DNA from: Formicarius rufipectus | Lineage: Eukaryota > Chordata > Aves > Passeriformes > Formicariidae | Length of the DNA stretch: 64,000 nt | Direction of reading: 5' to 3' | Assembly: GCA_013399695.1 (NCBI GenBank) | Contig: VXAU01001335.1 | Coordinates: 62,206 to 126,205 of the forward strand | Shown here: one piece after another, positions 26,531 through 39,174 of the stretch | How the letters are laid out: each line of letters begins with the position of its first letter | Position numbering within the stretch: the first letter of the stretch is position 1 | Made by a program: the position numbers and the translations under genes | The notes under the pieces: model-generated | The model's input: only the letters and a program-made list of their open reading frames with translations | Databases searched by the model: none | What the model was told of the DNA's origin: nothing

Positions 26531-29500
26531 GGCTCTTCTCATTGCAGCCATCTTAGATCCTTCCTCATAAGGCCATGGACTGTCATACCTATGGACTACA
26601 TAAACTTAAGAATTCTCTGTTACATTACCAGAAACGTGTGAGTGTACACGTTCTCTCTGTCATCCCTCTAACTTCTCTGACACTACATATAGTGAAATTT
26701 GTGGAGGAGTAATAATATCAAACATCAACAGGAATTTTTGCACTCCAGACACAATTCAACAGAGGGCCGTGATACAGACACTTCTCAGCAATGTCTTTCT
26801 ACAAATTCAACTGTAAAAGTTCTCTAACACCTTTAAAGACCTAATTTATTTTCAGCTTTATTGACAGCAGGAGAGCTGTTGAACATCATTAAGGCTTTCT
26901 TTGCCTCAGGGAATAAACACCAATAGAGATATCTGGACTGCAGAGTAGATATGCTCTCTAGCATCTTGCAGTCCTGCTCCTTCAGTTAGCATCAGCTCCT
27001 TATTCCCAATAATATGATAATCCTCATATTGCTGTACACAGAAACACTATCACTGTGATGGCCTGTAAACCATATGCCTGAGGTGTTCATGATGAAAGTA
27101 GAGGCAAACTTTTCATGTAGCATGCCACTAAAATGGCTAAATTCACATCCATCCAGCATTCCATCAAGGAAAGATGCAGAAGGAAAATGTTTCCCTGTTC
27201 CTGGCAGTGGCCAGCACAGACTTCCAGAATAAGCCCCAAGTGGCTTTTCTTAACAAAGAGCAACCCTCAGCCACTACATCAGATGCATATTACATGCATA
27301 TATACATCCCTAGCCCACACTAAGGTAGGTTTAGTCTTGTTCACTTTCTGGGCCAGTGATATAAATGGAAAGAGGGGCATCCTGTTTTGACTGCTCCATA
27401 CTATCATACAAAGTCCTGGGCTGCTTCAGTAGTAATTCCAGCAAGATCTGGAGTGAATCCAAATGGATACATTCAAAGTCCCTTCTTCCCAAGTGCTACA
27501 GCGTAGAACAAATTTAAAAGTTCCAAAGGGCTTGGGAAGTCATAAAAAGTAAAACATCAGTGAACAAGTAACTTGCTAACCCAGCCTAATAAACTAGTTT
27601 CTTCAATGAGTGATAAAAGAACCTTAAGGAACAGTGGTTTTAACTGCTCATGAGGTTTTATAGTCATTAATCTCGCCAAGGTCTCTGCAATTTAATTGTG
27701 ACCCAATTACCAGAGGATCTTGCATATGGCCTTCTGCACTATCAGAATAGATAGAACATCTTAAAATCTTTTTCCAACTTTGAAAATGTACAGGGCTGCT
27801 TTCAGTTAACTCAGGGGAGAAATGCATCATGAAGAACAAGTACCCTGTGTAGGTAATGCTACCAGTCAATTTAGGAATGTTATTTGATTTTTTTTTTCTT
27901 TTTTTTTGTATCTGGTCAGTATAACAGCTTCAAGTCTGCAGCCTGAAGCAACTTTTCTGAGTAGCGTTTTGTCTTGGGTTTCTGTGTGCTTGAAGTAGAA
28001 AAGAGCCTGTTTTTACAGACTGAAATCTTGGATCTACTCCCACCAGAACACAACAGACTGCACTGTAGTTTGAAATACAAGCATTCCCTTTTATGTTTTA
28101 AATTGTTCTTAGCAAAAAACTGCCTAAATCATTAAATGATTCACCTAATTTCTTCAAATCTGTATTTAACAAGTAATCTTCATCTTATGCTTTGACAGTT
28201 GATTTTTTGTTTGCTTACTTGTTTGCTGGCATTCACTGAATGATCTCTCTTAATTTGTATGTTCTCAATGGCTGGAATTGTCTCAATTCTATGCTGATGT
28301 AATACTTAGGACTGTTGTGATCAAGTTGTATTTGAAACTGTTTATTGCCATCAACATCCAAATAATAAATAATAACTGTCTGAAGCACTTAGCAGCTTTC
28401 TTTTCGAGATGTTAATATTAAAATAAAAATTTGACGTTTTCCCTAGCACTGCATGTTCTCTTTCCATTAGCCTTTTATAAAAACCACACAAACCCTCAAA
28501 CATCTAACTTTCCCTGAGAATAAACACTGCTAGTTTTAACTTCTTGCAGTCTAAGTTCCCTTCCCCACTATGATCTGTGGTTAAAAGTAGGACTAACTAA
28601 AAAAAGAATCACATTCCAATCTTTTGGAAAAAAAACTCGAGATTTTTATAATCTGTGTATTCATGAATGACATTAGGTTTACAAGATTATCTAGGGCTTT
28701 GTATGACTGAGCCAGTGTACCTGTGCAGTACAACACTGTGACTCCACAGAATCACCTGTAGATTTTTTTTTTAGAGGAAGATAAGGATATCAGAACAATT
28801 TCTCCCAGGAAGCATCACTAACTGTAGGATGCAGCTGAATGGTGAGGAGGGGTACAAATGGTTGTGCAACTCTGTTTCCTTCTTGGCTTTATTCGGCCTG
28901 AACTAACTTAGAACACAAAGTTACATGAGATTATAGTAGTGTGGTAGTAATGGCTTGGGTTTAGTTTTTAATTTTTTCAGTGCTTTGTAACTCATTTCAT
29001 TGTCTCTCACACAGCATTTCTCCCTGCTGAGGTCTCAGTGCCCAGGGCCCACTTCTGTCTCTCAGATGACATGGGGGAATGTCATCTCTTGCAGAAACAT
29101 GACAGAACAGAAAGACAAGATTTCCACATGGCAGAAGAGTCTCCCTCATGTGGCATCATGTGGAAATTCTGCAAATTGTAGTAGGTGGGTTGGTGGGGGT
29201 TTTTTTAACCTAATTCTGGAACAACAGCTGCATAATTGCATAGTTTTGATCTGATATCAAAGAAAAGTACATTGCAGGGGTGCTGTGAATTCTAAATTCA
29301 TTCTGGTGGTTCAGGTAGATCCAACTGCGCATTCACATTTTTAATCTGTATAAAGGTATTTAATGATTCCATCATTTAAAAAAACCCCATCATTTTACAG
29401 GATGTGATTTAATGAACACAAAAACAAAAAAAAAACCCAAAAAACAAAAACAAAAACAAAACAAAAAAAACAAACCAACCAAAAACCAACCAACAAAAAA

Positions 29501-31265
29501 CCCTACAGAAACAAAATGCTCTCCTAAAGCATTTTGAGAACTAAAGTTGAAAGCTGCAGTATGGGAGGCAGTGCATATTGCCTGCAAACCATCCCAGTGA
29601 GTATTGCCATTAGCTGATGTCATGCAATCAGCCGAAGATAATCACCCCAAGGCAGATGGATACCTGATACCTGATTCACAGTGCACTAAGAGTCAGCACT
29701 CAAAACTGCATAATCCCTCTGTCTTTCTCTTGGCACATTTAGCAGCCACTACATATCAGAAGCTCTGCTATTGGTGCCAGTCCTTGACAGAAAAGTTGTG
29801 AATGTGACCAGCTGTATTCTGAAATATGTCCCTGTTGTTGGCCATCATGGGTCTGAAGAACTTCACAGTACTTATAAGGTACATGTCTGTAGTTCGAGTT
29901 GAGTTGTGACAGAGCTACACTCACGTCCCTGCATTTACATTAGACATGTTCTGTCTCACTTGGAGAGTGACATGGACCCAACTGGCTCTGGTGTGATGCA
30001 TGACAAAGAGCTGGCTTGGTCAAGCTGCCTCTCATGGAGCTCTAATCTCCTCCACCATGACATTCCACAATGCAGTCTGCTCCTTTGCTCTCCTTTTCCC
30101 ATCTTCATGGACCGTAGCCTGTCTCAACATGTTCCTGCAGCAAAATTGGCCAGAACAGTGAGTGAGATGCCAAGCAAGGTGCCTTACACCAGCAGGTTGA
30201 TTGAGTCACAGATTGTGCAGCTTAGGGCAGGACAATCATTAAGAACATCTTGCCTTCCCCTAAAGGCTTGTGGATTTGGTATTGTGCGTATTGATACCAT
30301 TATGGAAAATCCTGACTTAAAACAATGGGAGTTTGTGGTGCAGGAAGGGAATCATACTCCTGTAATATTCTCAAGCTTTCACGCAGCACTGTTCAGCTGT
30401 ACCTTTTTGGTGGCCAAATTTACTGCCGGTATAAAACTTTGCTACTTTTTGAGTTATTAATAAACAAAGGAATTTGATGCTAGATTATGTTCTAAATGGT
30501 GGTATGGTATTCCCTTTATTCCACATAGCTATAAGCAGTGGAATTAACAGGAAAGTTAAGTATATCAAACACAAATCAAAGGAAACCACAGTCAACAGGA
30601 AAGGAGTGGCCTTATCAGAGATCAGGGTGAGCAGTTAGGAAACTTCAATTTTCAAAGCTTCCTGAAGAAAGTCACTTTGCTTCTGTGGGCCATAGGGGCA
30701 TATTCTTAATCACCTTTCACAGCATCTTACTGCACTTACCTTCATGAGAATCACACATTTGTTTTGTTAACTTTGCTACTTGTAATAAGAAGGGGTTAAT
30801 TCTTGTTAACTGCATGGGCCTCTGTTTGACTGAGGTCATAAGTTTCTTTGGTGTAAACAAGCTGCATTTTTATACTGAAATTAAATGACTGAATCTAGCA
30901 ATTTAATTCAAGAGCACTTGTTCTCATAGTCTTCTCCTGTGGGAGATGAGAAAGACTATTCCTCACAAACCATGTGGAGGTTATACTACACAGGGAGAAG
31001 GTTGGGTTGCAAAAGGACATTTCACTTCAGATTAAGTGGATGTGTCAACTGGTAGGTGAACGTGGTTTGACACGTGAAGGAGGTACCTATCATTCCAGGC
31101 AAATACCAACCTGCAGTTTGCAACAGGCCATGAGGACTACAGATAGGAGCTGCAGTAAAAATGTAAACCATTTTAAAGTAACTGCAATCTTGTTATCCTG
31201 AACAAAGGCAAATTAATAAACTATTACTTTAGGAGGGGGGAAAAAATCCTCACATTTTTCATTTG
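26531..31265. other. Intergenic upstream flank of UXS1, no gene proven
   Basis: Contains the A/C tract at 29414 and one 184-codon open frame (29906-30460, plus) with no recognised domain, treated under findings. Polypyrimidine runs are at 27885-27907. No exon of a neighbouring gene was recognised. Confidence 0.5.
29414..29503. repeat. A/C-rich low-complexity tract (plus strand A/C)
   Basis: About 90 bp of A runs separated by single to triple C, with accaaccaaaaaccaacc near the end. It has the same style as the tracts at 12194 and 36561. Confidence 0.85.
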
Positions 31266-31344
31266 CAGAATCACAGGTTAAAAGGGGCCACAGGGAGTCA
31301 TCCAGTCCAAGCCTCCTGCTCAAACTGGGTCATCCTAGAGCACT
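31266..31344 (-). mobile_element. CR1 3' terminal stub, minus strand
   Basis: The sequence agaatcacaggttaaaaggg ... catccagtccaagcctcctgctcaa is the reverse complement of the CR1 3' end. It is only about 75 bp and stops where a plus-strand CR1 begins, so two insertions abut in opposite orientation. Confidence 0.75.
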
Positions 31345-31678
31345 CTGAGGGGAGACCTCATGGTTGTCTAGACTTTCTCAGAGGAGCAGGCTCTGATGCC
31401 GCCTGTGGTGACCAGAGACAGGACCCGAGGGAATGGCCCGAAGTTGTGTTAGGGGAGGTTTAAGTTGGGTATTAGAAAAAGGTTCTTCAGCCAGCTGGGC
31501 ACTGGGAGAGGCTCCCCAGGGCAGTGGTCACAACACCAAGTCTGACAGAATTCAGGAAGTATTTGGATGATGCTCTGAGGCACACGGTGTTGACTCCTGG
31601 GGATGGTCCTGTGCAAGGTCAGGAGCTGGACTCGACAATCCTTTGTGTGTCCCTTCCAATTTGGAAGATTCTGCAATG
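31345..31678 (+). mobile_element. CR1 LINE 3' fragment, plus strand, next to the UXS1 promoter
   Basis: The sequence reads in CR1 sense: ctgaggggagacctcatgg, tgaccagagacaggac, a frame-like segment aagttgggtattagaaaaagg, caggaagtatttggatgatgctctgag, tggactcgacaatcc and cccttccaatttggaagattctg at the 3' end. It ends about 10 bp before the CpG-rich region and about 250 bp before the first-exon gap. It is better preserved than the copy at 19467 but still frameshifted. Confidence 0.85.
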
Positions 31679-31901
31679 GCTCTTCCTCTCCACTGCCAAG
31701 CGCGTAGATACGGGAAGCACACTCGGGACGAGGCAAATGGTGCTTTTAAAAGACGGGGCACCGAAGGGGACAGTGTGACACACACTTTACCTACGCGTGC
31801 GCCCACTTCTGTCTGTCTGTCCGTCCCCACATAAGAGGCCGAGAGGCGACACCCGACTGGGCCCCGCTGCCGAGCACAGGGGCACACGCAGGGCCCGGGA
31901 C

Positions 31902-31912
31902 TGCGCATGCGC
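31902..31912. promoter_or_regulatory. Palindromic NRF1-type site
   Basis: TGCGCATGCGC matches the core of the NRF1 consensus (tandem GCGC half-sites around CAT) exactly. It lies 17 bp before the gap inside the CpG-rich region. NRF1 sites in vertebrate CpG promoters typically lie within about 100 bp of the transcription start, which supports a start at or just inside the gap. A weaker related GCGTGCGC sequence is at 31795-31802. Binding is inferred from the motif alone. Confidence 0.6.
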
Positions 31913-31928
31913 CGCAGCCGCTCCGACC

Positions 31929-32681
31929 NNNNNNNNNNNNNNNNNNNNNNNNNNNNNNNNNNNNNNNNNNNNNNNNNNNNNNNNNNNNNNNNNNNNNNNN
32001 NNNNNNNNNNNNNNNNNNNNNNNNNNNNNNNNNNNNNNNNNNNNNNNNNNNNNNNNNNNNNNNNNNNNNNNNNNNNNNNNNNNNNNNNNNNNNNNNNNNN
32101 NNNNNNNNNNNNNNNNNNNNNNNNNNNNNNNNNNNNNNNNNNNNNNNNNNNNNNNNNNNNNNNNNNNNNNNNNNNNNNNNNNNNNNNNNNNNNNNNNNNN
32201 NNNNNNNNNNNNNNNNNNNNNNNNNNNNNNNNNNNNNNNNNNNNNNNNNNNNNNNNNNNNNNNNNNNNNNNNNNNNNNNNNNNNNNNNNNNNNNNNNNNN
32301 NNNNNNNNNNNNNNNNNNNNNNNNNNNNNNNNNNNNNNNNNNNNNNNNNNNNNNNNNNNNNNNNNNNNNNNNNNNNNNNNNNNNNNNNNNNNNNNNNNNN
32401 NNNNNNNNNNNNNNNNNNNNNNNNNNNNNNNNNNNNNNNNNNNNNNNNNNNNNNNNNNNNNNNNNNNNNNNNNNNNNNNNNNNNNNNNNNNNNNNNNNNN
32501 NNNNNNNNNNNNNNNNNNNNNNNNNNNNNNNNNNNNNNNNNNNNNNNNNNNNNNNNNNNNNNNNNNNNNNNNNNNNNNNNNNNNNNNNNNNNNNNNNNNN
32601 NNNNNNNNNNNNNNNNNNNNNNNNNNNNNNNNNNNNNNNNNNNNNNNNNNNNNNNNNNNNNNNNNNNNNNNNNNNNNNNNN
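31929..32681. other. Assembly gap (753 N) in the promoter/first-exon region
   Basis: This is an unsequenced run flanked by CpG-rich DNA on both sides. Dropout of GC-rich first exons is common in bird assemblies. It is the most likely location of UXS1 exon 1, which should encode the short cytosolic tail and most of the membrane anchor. The sequence immediately after it, ggggGTGAGG, could be a splice donor. However, the codon split at exon 2 would then be completed by G (giving Ala) rather than the usual T (giving Ser), so the donor may instead lie within the gap. Confidence 0.95.
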
Positions 32682-35600
32682 GGGGGTGAGGCGCTAAATA
32701 AGCGTTTGTTTATTAACTCAGCGCGTAGCTAGAATCTTAAGAGCCAGGAGAGAGGCGTAGAGGTATTTGAGAAAATCTTAAATAGACAGTGACGGTGATG
32801 CTTATGACTTCAGGTTACTAGCTGTGAGTCAAATAGAGTCGGATCTAAAACGTTGTCCTGTCAACTCTCTAACCTTTCTTGGGTTTTTTTCTGTTGCATT
32901 TTTATTTATTTTAGCCTGTTTTGTTTTCAGCATTAGGTAGGGTTTATGTAGACAGCACGATGCCTTGTCAGCTTAGCTAGGCATTCTCTTGGTACTTTAG
33001 AGTACATACAGGTGAGCCAGCTTTGAGGATGGGTGTGCACATAACATTTAGGATCCTCCCTTGGCATTTGGGAGGGTGGAGAAGTGCAACACAAGTAATT
33101 TTGTGAAGAAGGGGTGGTGTTTCCTACCACAGAAACACAACGCAGGAATTCCCTTCATTACCATATGTTGCTGTGCTTACAGGAGTATTTAGATATGCTG
33201 TTATACTTGAAGTTGTGTGCCAGTTCTGACTTTCAAGACAGTTTGTTTGTCCAAGTGACTTCAGGTCGCATGCATACTGACAGCTTAATGTTTATTCTTA
33301 TTTCGAAAAGGTTATATGTTTTGCCAAAAATATAATAATTGTCAAAACAGAAGTTGCTGTGAAAGTACTGGATTTGAGTGGCAGTTGACATGGTCACTGG
33401 GCTGTTGATTAGATTCGGTGGATGGTAGTGGTGTTTGCTTTCTGGCTTTGTGAGTAAAAGCCTTAAGAAGTATTCTGACTGCTTGTTCTTTGGGATTCAG
33501 AAAAAAAGTGGAGGAGAGGGAACTGCAGGTGAAGGTGGTAAAAAGTAATTTGAAAAGGGAATTGGGTGGTGACTGTTTGGAGTGTGTTTTTTGCAAATCA
33601 AACATGTCAGACTGCTGTGCTTTTTCCATCTTGTGACTAGGGATCAAAAGCCGTGAAATCCTTAGGTATGGCTCTGGTGCCATCAACATATTATGATATG
33701 CTAGCAGATGCCATTTCTCTAATAGATTCTAGAGAGACTATTTTTTGTGTGCTTTTCTATGGAAGTGATTATGATCCCATCTCCCTATCCTAAAAGTGTA
33801 CTCCTTGCAATATTACTGAATCATCACTGTGCTCTGGTTGCAGTCAGATAATGCCAGACTAAAATAGCATAGAATCTGAGAAAACTGAGCTGCTGGTGTA
33901 GGTGTATGTGCTGGGACTTCTTCCACTCCTTCCTTCTCAAGTGCTCTCCAAATGACTAAGTATTTTCAGACTGTGCACTTCCTTTCCACGAATTTCCATT
34001 CAGTGTTAGTACATGGGCAATCAGATTTGGAGCACATGTTAGACGGAATTGTGAACTGGAGGATAGGACTTTTTTTGATAGTGCTATTTTGTCCGTCTGT
34101 GTGTGAAACTGAGCAAATGTGTTGGAGATGTCTTTTAGAACAGTGTCTTATTTCATGAGAAGCTTCTGCCTTTGAATACAAATTTGTTACAAACTTACCT
34201 GAAGAACTTCTCTGTGAGAGTTTGCAAACCAGAGGAAGTTCTTTTTGCAGGCCCTGAAAGGCTCTAGGCTGTTTCAGTTTCAAGAGTCACTGAGTGACTC
34301 CCTTGATAGTTTCACAGCATGAGGTGTTGTATGGCTGGGCTATCTCAGGTGTCTCTGCTCCACATCTGTTTGCTACCACCATGCACCACATACAATGACT
34401 GAAATTTCTGTGTTGTGCATCATACTGGTTCGTCTGGACTGAGATCTGCCTTTCATGTTATAACCACTTGGCAGTGTGGGTATTTGACAGCTGTTTTGGC
34501 CCAGCTTGAGGAGGTTGTATACAGTGGCGAAATGGGCAGCTGGGAGTGCTGTTGGCAGCATTGCAATCACATGCTTTGCAGTGTCTCACCTTAGGAGTCT
34601 TGTTTACTTTGGCTGAAGAACCACTGTGACATGAGGTGCACAGTCAGGACCGTATTAAAGATCCGTAGAACTCTTTTTATGGACTTCACTGGTTTTCCTA
34701 GTAGCACTTAGAGTTAGAAAAATCCTTACTTTACATCTGGGTTTGAATTATAATAATCGATGTAAATCTAATTTCTATTAATTTTTAAAAATCATTCACT
34801 GTAAACAGTGAGCCATGTATAGTTTGTGTGTATAAAAATGGAAGTCAAAAGGATCATTTCTGTGCAGCAGGCTGTTAAAAGCTGTTGTAACTTCAGCAGC
34901 TCTCCCCTGAGAAAACTGAAGTGGACAGAGTTTAACATTTACCTTTATCATTTATGTAGGCCTTGGGTGAAAGAGATGATGTTGTTCCCCATCACCCAAG
35001 TGATTAATCTAGGGGTACTGCAGCTAGCAAGCTGCCTGAATCACTCTAATCTGTCACAGTGCAGCTCAGTTTTGTTTTAAATACTCTTCAGAATAAGCTT
35101 AGTTGACTCACTTGGAGGTGCTGTCTTCTGTGAACATTGCATGGCTATACTCTGCTACATATAGTGGGAAACCTTGCCCAGAGGTTGGATTTGCATTGCC
35201 ATTTTAAAGGGACAAAGTCTATCACTACAACTTTCTTCTGATTTAACTGCCAGCAAGGTAGTGCAGGAGTGCAGTGCTAACCAAAGTGAAGTGGAGGGTC
35301 ACGTGGAGGTGGACTGAAGCAAATCCTTTCAACCATGGGCTACGCTTAACATCATATTGAATCTGTTCTGAAACCACAGCTTCAGAACATGAGGTGATTG
35401 TAAACACAAGTGAAGTGGATTGAATTGATTTTTGTTGTCTGTAATGAGAAATGTAGATGGATCATAAAAGAGCAACCAATTAAACTGATAATGTTAAAAA
35501 TTTGTCAGTGTCACCACATTATGAATAACTTATATGCTGTCTGAGGGGGTTGTTTTTTGAAATCCTACCTGTTTGTTGGTATTATGGCAATACATAAACA

Positions 35601-36560
35601 CCTTAAACTCATTCCCTTGGACATTTTAGATATTTATTCAGCTATATGTGAACATTCTAACATGCTTCAGTGTGGTTGTCTTTGTAAAATCAGGACCTTG
35701 TTTAAGTTGCTGGAAATACAGTGTAAAATCTCATAGTCAGGATTTAAAGACCAGAGTTCGTCAATCTGTGTGGTTTGCTTTAATCTTGATGCTACTGTTA
35801 GTAATCTGCTCATGTCTTGGTGTGACAAGGGAGTTGCATGTTCTTAATGAAAATTTAAGAGCTCTATTTCTGGTAAAGTAAAACAGCTCTCTTTACTCAT
35901 TTGTAGATCAAATAATTCTCAGGAAGTATCTCAGTAGCCTTATTTATTTTCCCAGGGGAAAGTGGAATAGTAGCGCACTGTCATGAGATCCAAGCTTAAG
36001 ACCTTGTTTCCTTTATAAGGTAAATTATAGAACAGCTACTGAAACAACTTAAAAATGAAATAACAAAATAACATGAGGGAAGTACATCCTGTTGTATAGT
36101 GGCTTGACTTCTTTCAACACAGTTTCCGTGGTTTTTCTCCTTTGTTTTATGAGATTTGCCATTTGTTTTTGTCAGATTTCCATCATATAGGAAGAATGTA
36201 ATACTCTCTTCTCAGAATATCAAAGTGAGAGTCAGCAGTTTTACTCTTACTAGCCTCTCGCATGTTGCTTGTCTTGCACCTGTTCAAAACTAAAGTTAAA
36301 TGCTATTTAATGTTTTGATAAGCTTTTACTTCCACTTTTCGTAATAGAAAAGTCAGTTTGGTCCTGTCCTATTGCTTCATGCTGGCAGTCTTAATGATTC
36401 AGCACTTATATGTAGAGTACCAGAAATCTTCCTTTCCCAGCTTTTTTACAGGTAGATGTCAGGATTGGCTAGCTATGGAAGAGTTAGAAATGGTCATATG
36501 TGACATCAGGCTCACCTGCTTTTTGTGTCAGCATGCTGTGGTTTCTCCAGCAAAAATAAT

Positions 36561-36658
36561 CAAACAAAAAAAAGAACCAAAAACAAACAAAAAACCAAAC
36601 AAAAACAAAAACCCAAACACACAAAACCCCCCCAAAAAAACCTAAAACAAACAAAAAG
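36561..36658. repeat. A/C-rich low-complexity tract (UXS1 intron 1)
   Basis: About 100 bp of A/C sequence including a run of seven C (aaaaccccccc). The open frames on both strands here are translations of the repeat, not genes. Confidence 0.85.
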
Positions 36659-38182
36659 ATTTTCTTGCTGGCTTTGGTTTTTTCTCTTGCAGAGCTGCTT
36701 TTCATTTCTGTGTTTATGCAAGTGAATTCACTGTCTTCAACAGGTTCCAGTTCCCCGCCCATCAGGGTTCCAACTAGCTGAAGCCATGTAGTTTATGAGC
36801 ATTTGCTGATGCTTCAGTTGAATTTGTCAGGAATAGATATACTCCAGCTATATTTTGCCAGCCATCATGTTTTAAACCAATTTTTTGACATCCTGGAGAA
36901 ATTAATGCTTACAGTTCCTATCTTATCTTGATTAATGTTTGTCTTGAATATTTTTATTTCCACTTACTATTTGTTTTTTCTGTGGCATGTGCAGGAGGTG
37001 GTGCTGCCATCATTCTGCTCAAGGACAAACACTCTTAGATCTTTCATGTTTAGCCTTTGTTTTTGCAAAAACAAAAATATTTTCCTGACTTTGATACTGC
37101 TTGTTTCTTTTCTCTAATGTTGGTTCACCAAAGCAGAGTTTGGTTGAAATTGGTAGTTTTCAGTGTCTTATTTATAGACCATAGTGAGGGAGAGGTGGGT
37201 GTTACTGCACCAATTTATCTGAAGGGAGTTGTGAAAGGTAGCTGGGAAAAATGACTTTGTTTCAGTTACAGTGCTGATCATTGGAGCATTCTGTGTGTCC
37301 ACTGAAAGCAGTCTTAGCAGTCAACAGATGGGTCAGTGGATGAGTAGTGGTAAAGAATTATATGCTAAGGTTATGAGACAGAAAGGAGCAGGAACACTGA
37401 ACAGAGAGCTGGAAAAAAAGACAACTGAAAATTTGGAAGAAATTTGACATTTGGGAAACTAAGAACAAAATTCAGTCATGAACTGGTGATGCTAATTGAA
37501 ATATAAGAAAAAGTGATGTTTGTCAGCTTCACATCGAGTATGAAGCTTCATTAAGTCTTGTAAAGAAAGAAAATGTGCATGATGTTTTATCACAACTGTA
37601 GGAGGGTATCAGTTTGCTACAGTTTAAGTGCTTGTTCTTAAGAGAGGGTATGAAAATATCCTGGTGAATGTGGTGCCTTTGTTTTGCTAGTTGATGACTA
37701 GCTGAGGTATTGACTTAGAGTGGTAGTAGTGTCCAAACTGAAGAGAGAGCATCTTTCCCTTCAAAAAACCAGTGGGAAAAGCTTCAGTTCTATCTGCTGT
37801 CTTCATTTTGGGGCAGAAATTTTAATGCTGAGGAAGGCAACAGCTCAGGAAATACAATAGGAACAACTATTTGCTGTACAGAAATCTGTGTAGACTTACC
37901 AGAGGTGTATTTTTTTGATCTTTTTTTAATGTTCAAGTTGTTATATATTCCCCAAAGGTATAATTATAAACTTCACCGAGGAAGGTGACCTTTCATAATA
38001 CAAAGTTATGATTAATAATTGTATGTTGTTATCTCCACTAATATTGCAAAATGCTCTCATCAGTATAATAATTTTCTAAAGCAAATTAACATACTGCTGG
38101 AATTACAGATGAATTACAATTGAGTTTTTTTCTTGTTATGGAATCTAGGCTATAAAAGGGAGTTTGATATGTGTTGACCAAA

Positions 38183-39174
38183 TTATGGAGTGGTTTGTGT
38201 TGGAAGGGAGCTTTAAAGATTATCCAGTCCAGCCGCCCCACTTGCCATGGGGCCATCTTTCACTAAATCAGGTTGCTTAGAGCACCATCCAACCTGGACT
38301 TGAATGTTTCTACCGATGGGCCAGGCAACCTGTTCCGCTGGCTCACCACTCTCATAGTAAAGGATTGCTTCTTTGTATCTGATTTAAACCTTCCCTCCTT
38401 CAGGTTAACACCATTGCCTCTTAGGGGTTCTGTCACTGCAGACCTCGGTAAAAAGTTTCTCTTCATCATTCTTGTAAGCCCTTTTAAGTATTGAAAGGCC
38501 ACAGTAAGGTCTCTTCAGGTGGAATGACCCCAACTCTCTCAGCCTGTCTTCACAGGAGAAATGTTTCATCTCTAACTTTTTTTTGTGGTCCTTTGGACCC
38601 TCTCAAACAGGTCAATTTCTTTTTTGCACTTGGGGCCCTGGAGCTGGATGCAGGTGGTGTCTCATGAGAGTGGAATAGAGGGGGAGAATGACCTCAATTT
38701 CCCTGGTGGCCACACTTCTTTTGATGCAGCCTAGAATATGTTTTCCTTTCTATGCTGTAGGTTCATGTTCCTGTTTCATGTCCTATTTTTCCACCAGTAC
38801 TCTTAAGTCCTTTTTGACAAGGGTGCTCTGAGTCCGTTTGTTACCAGTTTGTACTGATACTGGTGGTTGCCCTGATCCAGGTGCATGGCCTTGCACTTCT
38901 CCTCGTTGAACTTTTTGAGATTCATATTCACCCATACCTTAAGCATATTGGTGTCGCTCTGGATGGCATCCGTTCCCTCACTGGTGCTTCTCAGCTAAGT
39001 GTCATCTGCAGATGTGCTAGGGGTGCACTCAGTCCTGATGTCTGTGTCATTAATAAAGTTACTGGACAGTTCTGGTCCCAATATACATCCTTTAGCAACA
39101 TCACTTGTTACTGATATCCCTTTGGATGTGGGGCCATTGACCACAACTTTTTGGATGTGGCCACCCAGCCAATT
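38183..39174 (-). mobile_element. CR1 LINE fragment A, minus strand (UXS1 intron 1)
   Basis: The 3' terminus is at the low end (gtttgtgttggaagggagc ... tatccagtccagcc). The minus-strand translation gives the C-terminal reverse-transcriptase region: AFQYLKGLTRM, then GNGVNLKEGRFKSDTKKQSF and FKSRLDGALSNLI. Farther in are HIQKVVVNGPTSKG and GCILGPELSSNFINDTDIRTECTPSTSADDT, a degraded form of the catalytic box. The element is 5'-truncated where a second CR1 begins at 39175. It lies antisense to UXS1 in intron 1. Confidence 0.9.

Larger units (their letters stand above)
31690..32730 (+). promoter_or_regulatory. UXS1: CpG-rich promoter region of UXS1, interrupted by an assembly gap
   Basis: After about 31 kb with few CpGs, the sequence from about 31690 becomes GC- and CpG-rich (aagcgcgtag, gacgaggc, ctacgcgtgcgcccac, cgagaggcgacacccg). 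It stays so up to the gap, and CpGs continue briefly after it (gaggcgctaaataagcg, cagcgcgtagc). This is the signature of a housekeeping CpG-island promoter, it lies upstream of the UXS1 exons on the same strand, and it has no TATA box. The first exon and transcription start are probably within the unsequenced 753 bases. The island's true length is unknown. Confidence 0.7.

Noticed and set aside
29390..29623. Minus-strand frame rich in Phe, Gly and Val
   Set aside because: Translation of the A/C-rich tract at 29414-29503. The same applies to frames over 36358-36762, 41089-41367 and 61205-61638.
1..31000. 3' end of a neighbouring gene (for example ST6GAL2, the neighbour of UXS1 in other vertebrates)
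   Set aside because: No exon or recognisable coding segment of that gene was found; gene order elsewhere is not evidence here.
32682..32692. Splice donor of exon 1 immediately after the gap (gggg/gtgagg)
   Set aside because: Plausible by motif, but it would supply G rather than the usual T to the split codon at exon 2. Not enough sequence is visible to the left to confirm an exon.
31797..32732. Open frames of 311 and 260 codons across the CpG region
   Set aside because: They are almost entirely N translated as X across the gap, with only a few dozen real codons at the edges.
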